14,749 nucleotides of DNA from Deltaproteobacteria bacterium (GCA_016193385.1 JACPSF010000266.1:1-14749), one strand, 5' to 3'; shown: positions 1 to 6,839, counted from the first letter of the stretch. Translations and numbers: made by a program. The notes: generated from the sequence alone by a model not told the origin.

Positions 1-128
1 ACCTCTTCGTTACGGACGGCTCTTGTTTTCCCTCCGCCGGATACAAAGGACCGACGCTCACGGTGATGGCTCTGACGGCGAGAGCTTGTGAATACATTTT
101 GCGCTCGTTGCGCGACGGGTCTCTATGA
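1..128 (+). CDS. GMC-family FAD-dependent oxidoreductase, C-terminal fragment (5' end outside window)
   Basis: Reading from base 3, an open frame of 41 codons runs to a TGA at 126-128. It starts LFVTDGSCFPSAGYKGPTLT and continues VMALTARACEYILRSL. This is the hallmark C-terminus of glucose-methanol-choline oxidoreductases (family form roughly D-x-S-x-F-P...N-P-T-L-T...A-L-x-x-R), which oxidise alcohols with FAD. The rest of the protein lies upstream of the window. The stop overlaps the start of the next gene (ATGA at 125-128), which implies translational coupling and a shared operon. One oddity: the family position that carries the second catalytic residue (Asn in N-P-T-L-T, or His in glucose oxidase) reads Gly (K-G-P-T-L-T). 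Family assignment is firm for so short a fragment; the substrate is unknown. Confidence 0.85.
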   Translation, partial: LFVTDGSCFPSAGYKGPTLTVMALTARACEYILRSLRDGSL

Positions 129-1558
129 TCCAGGAGCTCCCTATTTTCATTCTCGGCCTCGATGCGGCAGACCACCTTCTCATCGAGCGCTGGGCGGCAC
201 AGGGAGAACTGCCGGCTTTTTCCCGGTTACTGGACGAAGGATCGTATGGGATCCTCGAGTCCACCGCCAGGGTTTTTTCGGGATCTGCGTGGATATCCAT
301 CGCCACAGGATGCAACCCCGGAAAATGCGGCGTCTACGGCCGCTATCAAATTGCTAATGGGACTTACAACGTTCGCCGGATCAAGGCGAGCGACAGCCGG
401 GTAAGCCCGTTCTGGGCTTCCTTCAGGGGACCGGTCGCAGTTGTCGATGTGCCGAAGACGCCTTTGTTTCCAGACATCGACGGGGTTCAACTCGTCGAAT
501 GGGGCGCCTATGATCATTATTCCGAGTTCTCGTCTATGCCCGATCATCTGTCGGCCAGGGTCCTTGACGAGTTCGGGAGACATCCTTTTTTGGATCGGGA
601 TTTTGAGGTTGCGCTCCATGGGCGGCGCGATTTTGATGCCTTAAGAGACCTGCTGATCCAGGGGGTCAAAATGAAGGGTCGCCTTAATTTAGCTCTGCTG
701 AAAACGTCTCGCTTTAGGCTATTTTTCTCGGTGTTTGGAGAAACCCACGCCGCGGGCCATGCATTCTGGCGCTTCCAGGACCCACGCCATCCGCGCTACG
801 AGCCAAACGGTCCCTTTGCGACTGCGCTTCTGGATGTCTACCGCGCTATTGACGGTGCGGTCGGCGAGTTCCTGGAGGAACTCCCGAGGGATTGCATCCT
901 GCTCGTCCTTTCCTCGCAGGGATTCAGCCTGGATAGCATGGCTGATGAAGACTTTCTGTGCGAGATACTCGTGAAAACGGGGATGAGCCTCCCCAGACTG
1001 GAAAAGACCAATTACGCGCCGTACGTGCCCGCAATGAACTTCGACATGACGCGCACCAGAGCTTTTTGCCTGCCAACGGACCTTCAGGGCTATATTCGCA
1101 TCAACCTTCGCGGGCGCGAACCAGACGGCGTGGTGCCCGAAAGCGAATACGATTCAGTCTGCCGCGAGCTGGAGGCCGAATTACTTGCGATGCGCCATCA
1201 CAAAGATGGTGCGTCTGTTGTCAGGGAGGTCGTTCGCGTGCGCGACGCGTTCAAGGGAGCCTTTACGGAAGAGTTGCCCGATCTCAGCGTGGTCTGGAAC
1301 ACTGGGCATATCGTCACAGAGGTCGAATCACCCGGATGCGGACTGATGCAGCGCAAGCCGGACCTGTCCGCCGGCGGTGGTAACCATCGCGGAGTCGGGT
1401 TCGTGCTTGCTTATGGATCCAACGTGAGCCAGGGCCGATTCGCCGGACATGTCTTCGATATTGCCCCAACCGTAGGCGGGCTCCTTGGCGAGGCCCGTCG
1501 CAGCGAGTGGGAAGGGGAGCCATTATCGATTCCAGGATTGAGGCTTCCAGGCAGGTAA
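125..1558 (+). CDS. Alkaline phosphatase superfamily protein (type I phosphodiesterase/nucleotide pyrophosphatase-like) with altered metal site
   Basis: A 477-residue protein with the AP/NPP-type layout: an N-terminal metal Asp in I-L-G-L-D-A-A-D (D13), the nucleophile region S-G-S-A-W-I-S-I-A-T-G near 52-62, a G-E-T-H-A-A-G-H-A-F-W segment (206-215), and a C-terminal G-N-H-R-G-V-G-F (H421). Family members hydrolyse phosphate or phosphonate mono- and diesters with two metal ions. Departures seen here: Ser52 where Thr usually acts as nucleophile, His208 where the Asp four residues before H212 is usual, and S263-S264-Q265-G266 where SDHG supplies two ligands. Activity may therefore be altered or lost. 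No signal peptide or membrane segment is evident, so it is probably cytoplasmic. The start ATG overlaps the GMC stop by 4 nt. Its place between a GMC oxidoreductase and FkbH-carrier genes suggests a tailoring role (inference). Confidence 0.82.
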   Translation: MIQELPIFILGLDAADHLLIERWAAQGELPAFSRLLDEGSYGILESTARVFSGSAWISIATGCNPGKCGVYGRYQIANGTYNVRRIKASDSRVSPFWASFRGPVAVVDVPKTPLFPDIDGVQLVEWGAYDHYSEFSSMPDHLSARVLDEFGRHPFLDRDFEVALHGRRDFDALRDLLIQGVKMKGRLNLALLKTSRFRLFFSVFGETHAAGHAFWRFQDPRHPRYEPNGPFATALLDVYRAIDGAVGEFLEELPRDCILLVLSSQGFSLDSMADEDFLCEILVKTGMSLPRLEKTNYAPYVPAMNFDMTRTRAFCLPTDLQGYIRINLRGREPDGVVPESEYDSVCRELEAELLAMRHHKDGASVVREVVRVRDAFKGAFTEELPDLSVVWNTGHIVTEVESPGCGLMQRKPDLSAGGGNHRGVGFVLAYGSNVSQGRFAGHVFDIAPTVGGLLGEARRSEWEGEPLSIPGLRLPGR

Positions 1559-1625
1559 GGCTTCGGGTTGGATCATTTTCCGGGCAGCCGGCAGCGTATG
1601 GCGTCATGAATGGAGCAATGGATCG

Positions 1626-3206
1626 GTGAATATCCGAAACGATCACGGCGAGAACGCGCCTGACAAGGACCGCGAATCGAACCAGCGCCGCATCTCAGGG
1701 ATCGGCATCATGACAGCCCACAGACCTCAACTGCTGGAAAGGGCCCTGACGAGTTACATAAAGGGTACGACCAGGAATCGAAGCGAGATCGAGTTTGTGG
1801 TCTTCGATGACAGCAAGGACGCTGGCGCTCGGCGCGCGAGTCTTGAAGTGGCCAGAAGGATTCGGCGGCAGTTCGACGTAGAGGTTCGCTTTGCGGGCTA
1901 CGAGGAGCGAGCGGCGTATGTCCGGCGACTTTGTGAGTATTCGAGCATCTCTGCCGAGGTTTTAGAGCGGGGAGTGTTGCTCTCCAGCGGATACACCCTG
2001 GGTCAGAACAGGAACGCGCTCCTGTTGGATTCTGCGGGTACGCTCTTCTTGGGCGCCGACGACGACACGATATGTGACCCGGCATTGCCAACCGGCGCGG
2101 ACGAGGATGACTTAAGGCTCTGTGCGGGAGCGGATCCGTCCGACTACTGGTGTTTCCGCAACTTTGAGGAGGCCCGCGAGCGGGCGCGGTTCGTTGAAAC
2201 AGACTTATTGGAAGCCCACGAACGACTTCTCGGAAGAAACGTGACTGAGCTTGAAGCCGGCGGCGCGCTCGAAAACATTAGCAATCGTCCGCCGGACATC
2301 CGGCTGTCGGAGCGAGTCGGCCGTTCCGGGAGCACGGTGAAAATTACGCTCAACGGTCTGCTGGGAGACTGCGCCTGGGGTACTCCTTTTGGCCTGTGGC
2401 ATGAACCGATGGGCTACCTGGGGTTTGAGGGGGCGTCGCTCGAAAGGCTCACGAGCTCGGAAGAGTTCTACCGGCAGGCGATCCTCTCTCGCCAACTGCT
2501 GAGAGTCACAACGGGCCCCGTGCTCTCCGACCTGTCTTTGAGCATGTTGACGGTCTGGGGACTGGACAATCGCGAGGTGCTGCCACCGAACCTGCCGAAC
2601 CATCGCGGTCAAGATCTCGTATTCGGGCAGATTTTATGGAAATGCTTCAACGAGGCCGTTTGCGGTCATGTCCCGCTCGCGCTCATACACGATCCCATCC
2701 CGCGAAGGAGGTTCTGGCCGGGAGAGATTACTCGAAGTGCGGCCGGAGTGGACTTATGTCGCCTGGTGATTGAAGCTTTTCGGCTCTGCGAATTCCGGGA
2801 CCATGAGGTCACACCGGCGCTGAGACTCAAGGCGCTGGGGCGGCATTTGGTTGGATTGTCGGAGCTCCCCGAGAAGGCTCTGGGGGAAAGTCTGAAGGAA
2901 CGCTTATATGAATCGAATCGGCGATTTGAGCGCGCCATGAGGGAACGGGCGCAGGAAGTACTCGGGCGCGCAGCCTATTACGCGGCCGACGTGGTACGAT
3001 TCCTGGAAAAGTTAAGAATGTCGGAGGCTAGGGAAGATTATTGGATACCGTTGGATATGTTTTCCATCGATGGGTTGGCGGCAGCGGGGACGCGAGTACG
3101 GCTGGCCTTTAGGCAGTTTGGAGAATTGATCGAGCGTTGGCCCTCCATCATCCAAGCTGCTAAAATCCTTCGAGACCACGGCGTGCGCGTCAGTGTGCCT
3201 GTTTGA
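1626..3206 (+). CDS. GT-A-fold glycosyltransferase-like protein
   Basis: A 526-residue protein. The N-terminal half looks like a family-2/GT-A nucleotide-sugar transferase: G-I-G-I-M-T-A-H-R-P (25-34) followed by a helix, a strand ending V-V-F-D-D-S (58-63), and a strand ending L-G-A-D-D-D-T (D145-D147), which matches the metal-binding DxD motif. Further on is an H-R-G-Q-D motif and a C-terminal 180 or so residues rich in Leu, Arg and Glu that look helical. No transmembrane segment or signal peptide is visible. The GTG start at 1626 was chosen because GGAG lies at 1612-1615, 10 nt upstream, and because it includes the whole first strand; the next in-frame Met (residue 29) would cut into it. 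It lies 67 nt after the phosphatase-like gene, probably in the same operon. Donor and acceptor are unknown. The fold call is by motif pattern only. Confidence 0.65.
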   Translation: MNIRNDHGENAPDKDRESNQRRISGIGIMTAHRPQLLERALTSYIKGTTRNRSEIEFVVFDDSKDAGARRASLEVARRIRRQFDVEVRFAGYEERAAYVRRLCEYSSISAEVLERGVLLSSGYTLGQNRNALLLDSAGTLFLGADDDTICDPALPTGADEDDLRLCAGADPSDYWCFRNFEEARERARFVETDLLEAHERLLGRNVTELEAGGALENISNRPPDIRLSERVGRSGSTVKITLNGLLGDCAWGTPFGLWHEPMGYLGFEGASLERLTSSEEFYRQAILSRQLLRVTTGPVLSDLSLSMLTVWGLDNREVLPPNLPNHRGQDLVFGQILWKCFNEAVCGHVPLALIHDPIPRRRFWPGEITRSAAGVDLCRLVIEAFRLCEFRDHEVTPALRLKALGRHLVGLSELPEKALGESLKERLYESNRRFERAMRERAQEVLGRAAYYAADVVRFLEKLRMSEAREDYWIPLDMFSIDGLAAAGTRVRLAFRQFGELIERWPSIIQAAKILRDHGVRVSVPV

Positions 3207-3298
3207 TGGGTCGAGGTGCGGCGCGCAGAGCCGGATCGAGAGAGCAACCCCGGGATCTCAGAAGTTGCTCGAAGGCGCGCGCATGGCCCGGGTGAATC

Positions 3299-5287
3299 AT
3301 GCAGAGCGAAAGTACGATCGTCATCAGTTCCACCTTTGCTGCCGACCCTATAGCGGAGTCGGTGAACTTTTGGCTGGAGCACATGGAAATGCCGGCTCGG
3401 GTCAGTTTTGCCCGCCCCCTTCAGCTCGTTCAGACCCTTCTCGACCCCACGAGCCTCTTCGGCACAAACGCCGTGGGCCTCAATGTCGCGCTGCTGCGGT
3501 GGGAAGACCTGGATTATCGCGGGGAAGCCGAAAGGGACCGACCTCTGAATGATGTGGCCGCGGCCCTCAGGGCGAGCGATGCAAGGGCTAAAGTCCCGCA
3601 TCTGGTCATCACTTGCCCCGCGTCCCCGCTGCCGACGCCGGCCGCCAGAAGTCGATTGTACTCGGAATGGGATCGCCGGCTCGTCGAGGAGCTGGACGCT
3701 TACCCAAACGTCTGGGTTATGACTTCAGATGAGTTACAAACTCTCTACCCGGTTTCGAATTTGCACGATTCCTACGGCAACGAAATCGCCCTGATCCCCT
3801 ATTCGCCCGCGATGTTCGCCGCCATGGGGACCGTGATCTCCTTGTGGGCCGGGATTTGCGGCGAAGAGGGACCGCATGGAGTGAGAGTGGATCAGCCGCA
3901 TGCGGCGCTTCAAGAATTCCTCGTTGCGCAATATCAGCAGGGTGTCTTGATATGTCTATGCAGCAAGAACAATCAAGAGGACGTGGAGGCGGTTTTTCGA
4001 CAAAGAGGCGGTATGCCTCTCCGTTGGGACCACGTCGCGGCCTGCCGGATTAACTGGGCACCGAAGCCGGAGAACCTTCTCTCCATAGCCGAGGAGCTTG
4101 CTTTGGGAACGGACAGCTTCATCTTCTTGGATGACAATCCCGTCGAGTGCGAAGCCATGCGCCAGTCGCTGCCGAACGTCCTGACCCTGCAGATTCCTTC
4201 CGACAGAAACAATACCCCGGAGTTTCTGCGCAGGGTGTGGGCCTTCGATCGGCGCGAAGCAACCAACGAAGACAAAGAACGGACAGCCCTATACCGGCAG
4301 GCGCGCGAGCGCGAACAGCTGCGCAAGAGCTCCGCAAGCCTGGAAGAGTTTCTCGCCGGACTGGAGCTGAAGGTCAAATTCGAACCTCTTGGCGACACCA
4401 ACCTGGCGCGCGCGTCACAACTGACCTTCCGAGTGAACCAGTTCAACCTGACTACGATCCGGCGAACGGAGGCCGAACTGGCCACATTGCTGCGCGCAGG
4501 AGATCTGAACGGTCTGGCGGTCGATGTCAGCGATCGATTTGGCGACTATGGGTTCGTCGGGCTGATTTTATTTGCTTCGACTTCCGACGCGCTGCAGGTG
4601 GATACATTTTTGCTCAGTTGCCGCGCGCTTGGTCGCGGAGTCGAGCACCGGATCCTGGCGGAGCTAGGAGCCTTAGCCAAGTCCATGGGATTGGCGACGA
4701 TCGACTTACGCCTGGTTCCTACCGGGAAAAATCAGCCGGCCCGAGACTTTCTAGAAACGGATCTGGGCTCCTATCAGCAGCCACGCGAGGGAACCATCGC
4801 TTACCGACTGCCTGTCAACCTCGCTGTGACCATTCGTTACCGGCCCGGGAGAACCAAGGAACTTCCGGCTCACCAGCAACTCTCTGCTCGCGTGAGTGCG
4901 GCCGGAGACGCAATGTTGCACGCGAGTCGAGCCTCGCGGCTTGCATGGATTGCCTCCGAGATGCCGGACGCAGACAAAATCCTGGCGGCCATTCAAGCTT
5001 GGAAGCGAAAGCAGCGTCCTGGGCCGGAAGCGGCCTTCATTTCTCCGCGCACGGATTTGGAGCGAAAGCTCGCGGACATATGGGCAGAGGTGCTCGGGTT
5101 GGAAAAGGTCGGTGTGCGAGATAATTTCTTCGAGCTCGGAGGAGATTCGCTGGCGGTGGTTCGAGTGATCGTAAGAGTTTACGAAGCCCGCGGCGTCGAG
5201 TTTTCGATTCCCGCCTTCTTCGAAAGTCCGACCATAGAGGAACACGCGATCAAAATTGCCGCCCTTGAACTCAGAGGCGGCGAATAG
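3299..5287 (+). CDS. FkbH-like HAD-IIIC protein fused to a C-terminal peptidyl/acyl carrier domain; HAD motif I missing
   Basis: A 662-residue fusion. Residues 1-180 match the FkbH N-terminal region. Residues 182-330 are a HAD-IIIC domain with C-S-K-N-N (221-225, motif II), K256 (motif III) and F-L-D-D-N-P (D278-D279, motif IV). Residues 345-500 look like the GNAT-like part (N-Q-F-N-L-T-T). Residues 585-650 are a carrier domain with F-E-L-G-G-D-S-L, in which S617 would carry phosphopantetheine. FkbH proteins dephosphorylate 1,3-bisphosphoglycerate and load glyceryl units onto carrier proteins in polyketide and peptide pathways. Here the usual segment ending in the nucleophile motif (roughly V-L-D-x-D-N-T-L-W) is absent: A-A-M-G-T-V-I-S (to 181) joins straight to L-W-A-G-I-C-G-E-E-G (182-191). 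Catalysis is thus doubtful, but the frame and carrier domain are intact. It is the last gene of the left-hand operon. Confidence 0.9.
   Translation: MQSESTIVISSTFAADPIAESVNFWLEHMEMPARVSFARPLQLVQTLLDPTSLFGTNAVGLNVALLRWEDLDYRGEAERDRPLNDVAAALRASDARAKVPHLVITCPASPLPTPAARSRLYSEWDRRLVEELDAYPNVWVMTSDELQTLYPVSNLHDSYGNEIALIPYSPAMFAAMGTVISLWAGICGEEGPHGVRVDQPHAALQEFLVAQYQQGVLICLCSKNNQEDVEAVFRQRGGMPLRWDHVAACRINWAPKPENLLSIAEELALGTDSFIFLDDNPVECEAMRQSLPNVLTLQIPSDRNNTPEFLRRVWAFDRREATNEDKERTALYRQAREREQLRKSSASLEEFLAGLELKVKFEPLGDTNLARASQLTFRVNQFNLTTIRRTEAELATLLRAGDLNGLAVDVSDRFGDYGFVGLILFASTSDALQVDTFLLSCRALGRGVEHRILAELGALAKSMGLATIDLRLVPTGKNQPARDFLETDLGSYQQPREGTIAYRLPVNLAVTIRYRPGRTKELPAHQQLSARVSAAGDAMLHASRASRLAWIASEMPDADKILAAIQAWKRKQRPGPEAAFISPRTDLERKLADIWAEVLGLEKVGVRDNFFELGGDSLAVVRVIVRVYEARGVEFSIPAFFESPTIEEHAIKIAALELRGGE
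5252..5281 (-). terminator. Weak candidate intrinsic terminator for the minus-strand nanE transcript
   Basis: GCCGCC (5258-5263) and GGCGGC (5276-5281) form a 6-bp GC stem with a 12-nt loop. Read on the minus strand it is followed by AATTTTG. It lies inside the last codons of the FkbH gene, about 55 bp past the nanE stop. The stem is short and the loop long, so this is tentative. No better terminator was seen in the 49-bp convergent gap 5288-5336. Confidence 0.25.
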
Positions 5288-5336
5288 TGAGCCTTATGAG
5301 CGGCCTTCTCTTATTTCATATACGGGTGGGCATCCT

Positions 5337-6011
5337 TTAAAGTTTCTGCATCGCACGGACAAAGCGAGAAGTGATTGCCTGGGGAGCGGTGATGGCAGTG
5401 CCGATGACCACCGCCAATGCCCCGCGCCTGAGGGCCTCCATAGCCTGATCGGGAGTCCAGAACCGCCCCTCTGCGATGATAGGCTTATCGATCCGGGCGG
5501 CGATCGCCGATAGGAGATCAAGGTCCGGCCCGTTGCGCTTATCGGCCGTATAGGGGGTGTAGCCCGACATGGTGGTTGCAATGATATCCGCTCCGCACCG
5601 GTCGGCATAAATCGCATCTTCCAGATTGGAGATGTCCGCCATCACCAGTGCGATTGAGTTTTTATGGATAGCTTCAATAACATCTGAAAGAGACACATCA
5701 TTAGGGCGGGGGCGAGGCGTTCCGTCCAGGGCTACGATATCGGACCCAACGGCAATAACCTTCTCAGCGTCTTCCCAGACAGGGGTGATATAAACTTCTG
5801 ACCCGGGATAGTTCTTTTTGTTGATGCCGATAACCGGCAGGCCGGTCGCTTTCTTAATGGCTTTGATATCGGCCGGACCGTTCGCCCGGATTCCCACCGC
5901 TCCTCCCATCCGGGCGCATTGAGCCATTGCAGCCATAAACAGCGGCCCATGCAGCGGCGAATTCGCTCCCGCCTGACAGGAGACAATCAATCCGCCTTTC
6001 AGTGAATCCAA
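5337..6011 (-). CDS. nanE: N-acetylmannosamine-6-phosphate 2-epimerase (NanE)
   Basis: A TIM-barrel epimerase that interconverts ManNAc-6-P and GlcNAc-6-P in sialic acid/amino-sugar metabolism. Visible family signatures are K-G-G-L-I-V-S-C-Q at the N-terminus, V-I-G-I-N-K-K with the catalytic Lys, V-A-L-D-G-T-P-R-P-R-P, I-A-T-T-M-S-G-Y-T, I-I-A-E-G-R with the acidic catalytic residue, and V-I-G-T-A-I-T near the end. From a TTG at 6011 the protein has 224 residues, matching bacterial NanE (about 222-229). The frame stays open to a GTG at 6104, but the extra 31 residues are not NanE-like and use AT-rich, uncommon codons. Neither start has a clear ribosome binding site, so the start is uncertain. 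No nanA, nanK or sialic acid transporter lies nearby. The gene converges on the FkbH gene and diverges from the hydroxylase operon. Confidence 0.9.
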   Translation of the reverse strand: MDSLKGGLIVSCQAGANSPLHGPLFMAAMAQCARMGGAVGIRANGPADIKAIKKATGLPVIGINKKNYPGSEVYITPVWEDAEKVIAVGSDIVALDGTPRPRPNDVSLSDVIEAIHKNSIALVMADISNLEDAIYADRCGADIIATTMSGYTPYTADKRNGPDLDLLSAIAARIDKPIIAEGRFWTPDQAMEALRRGALAVVIGTAITAPQAITSRFVRAMQKL

Positions 6012-6016
6012 GTGAA

Positions 6017-6050
6017 AGTGATAGGAATTTGCTTTTAGTGATAGAAATTT
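6017..6050. repeat. 14-bp direct repeat, 20-bp period, next to the likely nanE start
   Basis: AGTGATAGGAATTT (6017-6030) and AGTGATAGAAATTT (6037-6050) differ at one base and are spaced 20 bp start to start, close to two helical turns. They lie just upstream (minus strand) of the probable TTG start of nanE at 6011. They may be a tandem operator, or may simply be a short duplication. No known operator consensus is recognised. Confidence 0.45.
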
Positions 6051-6126
6051 GGGTTTCAGCCACCGAGCACTCAAATTGTCCCCGCCGACCCCCTGCCAGC
6101 CCACCTTCCAGAGCCCAAAGGGTCTA

Positions 6127-6237
6127 GCAGAGAAAATGGAGTGGCCCTACTTCCGCAATTTGGACGGGAGAGTATCATAATGATGTGTTATGTCAAATTG
6201 GGGTAAGCATTCAGGCAGAGAGGGACATTTTCTCTGC
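6127..6237. repeat. Three nearly concentric inverted repeats in the nanE/hydroxylase divergent region
   Basis: Outer arms: GCAGAGAAAATG (6127-6138) and CATTTTCTCTGC (6226-6237), a perfect 12-bp inverted pair. Middle arms: CAATTTG (6156-6162) and CAAATTG (6194-6200). Inner: ATCAT-A-ATGAT (6174-6184). Their centres fall at about 6182, 6178 and 6179. The segments between arms do not obviously pair. The structure covers most of the roughly 290-bp gene-free stretch 6012-6302. Otherwise that stretch shows only a -10-like CATAAT (6176-6181) without a good -35. Confidence 0.6.
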
Positions 6238-6239
6238 CT
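6213..6239 (+). promoter_or_regulatory. Perfect 9-bp hairpin in the leader of the hydroxylase operon
   Basis: AGGCAGAGA (6213-6221) and TCTCTGCCT (6231-6239) form a perfect 9-bp stem with a 9-nt loop, 63 nt before the first ATG of the operon. The right arm overlaps 6226-6237, which could instead pair with 6127-6138, so the two pairings exclude each other. No U-run follows, so it is not a standard terminator. An attenuator or protein-binding leader is possible, but a role is not proven. Confidence 0.45.
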
Positions 6240-6302
6240 TGGGGGCAAGGACCCTGAGCACAAGCTTGACGCAACGTATGGCAAAAGGTATTCTCCGATA
6301 CC

Positions 6303-6779
6303 ATGAAACAAGCCGTCAGAGTCATCGTCAACGGTCGCCTGTACGAAGAGGAGGTCGAACCGCGTCTGCTCCTCCCATACTTTCTGCGCGAGAACGTCGG
6401 CCTAACGGGCACGCACGTCGGATGCGTGATCGGCGAGTGCGGCGCCTGCACAATCCTGCTCGACGGGAAACTGGTCAAATCGTGCCTCCTCTTTGCCGCC
6501 CAAGCGGACGGGAAGAGCGTCCTTACCGTGGAAGGGCTGAGGCAGAACGGCTCTCTCCACCCCGTGCAGGAGGCATTCGTCGAGCACTACGGGCTTCAAT
6601 GCGGCTACTGCACGCCGGGGATGGTGTTGGCCGCCTATTACCTCCTGAGCAAAAACCCGGATCCGTCTGAGGCGGAAATCCGGCTTGGACTGGCGGGCAA
6701 TCTCTGTATGTGCACGGGATATGTGCAGATCGTCGAGGCCGTCAAGGCCGCGGCAGAAAAGCTAAGAGCCCAGAGCTAG
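6303..6779 (+). CDS. Xanthine-dehydrogenase-family 2Fe-2S (small) subunit
   Basis: A 158-residue ferredoxin-like subunit of a molybdenum hydroxylase; it passes electrons from the Mo cofactor to FAD. The N-terminal plant-type 2Fe-2S domain has C41, C46, C49 and C61 (G-C-V-I-G-E-C-G-A-C...S-C). The C-terminal helical 2Fe-2S domain has C100-G-Y-C103-T-P-G-M and C135-M-C137-T-G-Y, so all eight ligands are present. Length is normal for CoxS/HcrC-type subunits. Two spots are unusual: V-I-G-E-C where G-C-D-x-x-x-C-G is typical, and C-M-C where C-R-C is typical. It is the first gene of the operon, 60 nt before the molybdopterin subunit. Its last codons (L-R-A-Q-S) lie in a 7-bp-period array. No strong ribosome binding site is visible. 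Confidence 0.95.
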   Translation: MKQAVRVIVNGRLYEEEVEPRLLLPYFLRENVGLTGTHVGCVIGECGACTILLDGKLVKSCLLFAAQADGKSVLTVEGLRQNGSLHPVQEAFVEHYGLQCGYCTPGMVLAAYYLLSKNPDPSEAEIRLGLAGNLCMCTGYVQIVEAVKAAAEKLRAQS

Positions 6780-6830
6780 GAGTCTAGAGCCAGACTCCGG
6801 CTCTAAGCTCTCCGCTCTCGACTCTAAACT
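6761..6830. repeat. Ten-unit heptamer array, five units followed by five in inverted orientation
   Basis: The 70 bases divide exactly into ten 7-mers: GCTAAGA, GCCCAGA, GCTAGGA, GTCTAGA, GCCAGAC, then TCCGGCT, CTAAGCT, CTCCGCT, CTCGACT, CTAAACT. The second half is the same degenerate family (about GCTNAGA) read on the other strand. The centre can fold, with TAGAGCC (6785-6791) pairing with GGCTCTA around a 7-nt loop. The array supplies the stop codon of the 2Fe-2S gene and fills the gap before the large-subunit gene. Confidence 0.6.
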
Positions 6831-6839
6831 GGATAAGTG

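Noticed and set aside
3038..3601. 187-codon minus-strand frame bridging the GT-like and FkbH genes
   Set aside because: Most of it is antisense to two well-supported genes; composition is shadow-like and no family is recognised.
4147..5124. Long 325-codon open frame on the + strand
   Set aside because: It overlaps the FkbH-carrier gene in another frame; its translation is Arg/Ser/Gly-rich with no recognisable motif, whereas the overlapped frame has strong domain matches.
6142..6157. TGGCCCTACTTCCGCA as a second sigma-54 promoter, for the hydroxylase operon
   Set aside because: GG and GC have the right spacing, but the -12 part reads CCGCA instead of TTGCA and the -24 part lacks the A of TGGCA; too weak to list as a feature.
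6127..6237. Terminal inverted repeats of an insertion element
   Set aside because: No transposase frame or flanking target-site duplication is seen, and the enclosed 87 bp have no coding potential. A tiny non-autonomous element remains possible, but the sequence alone does not show it.
6761..6830. CRISPR-like array
   Set aside because: Units are only 7 bp, contiguous and without spacers.
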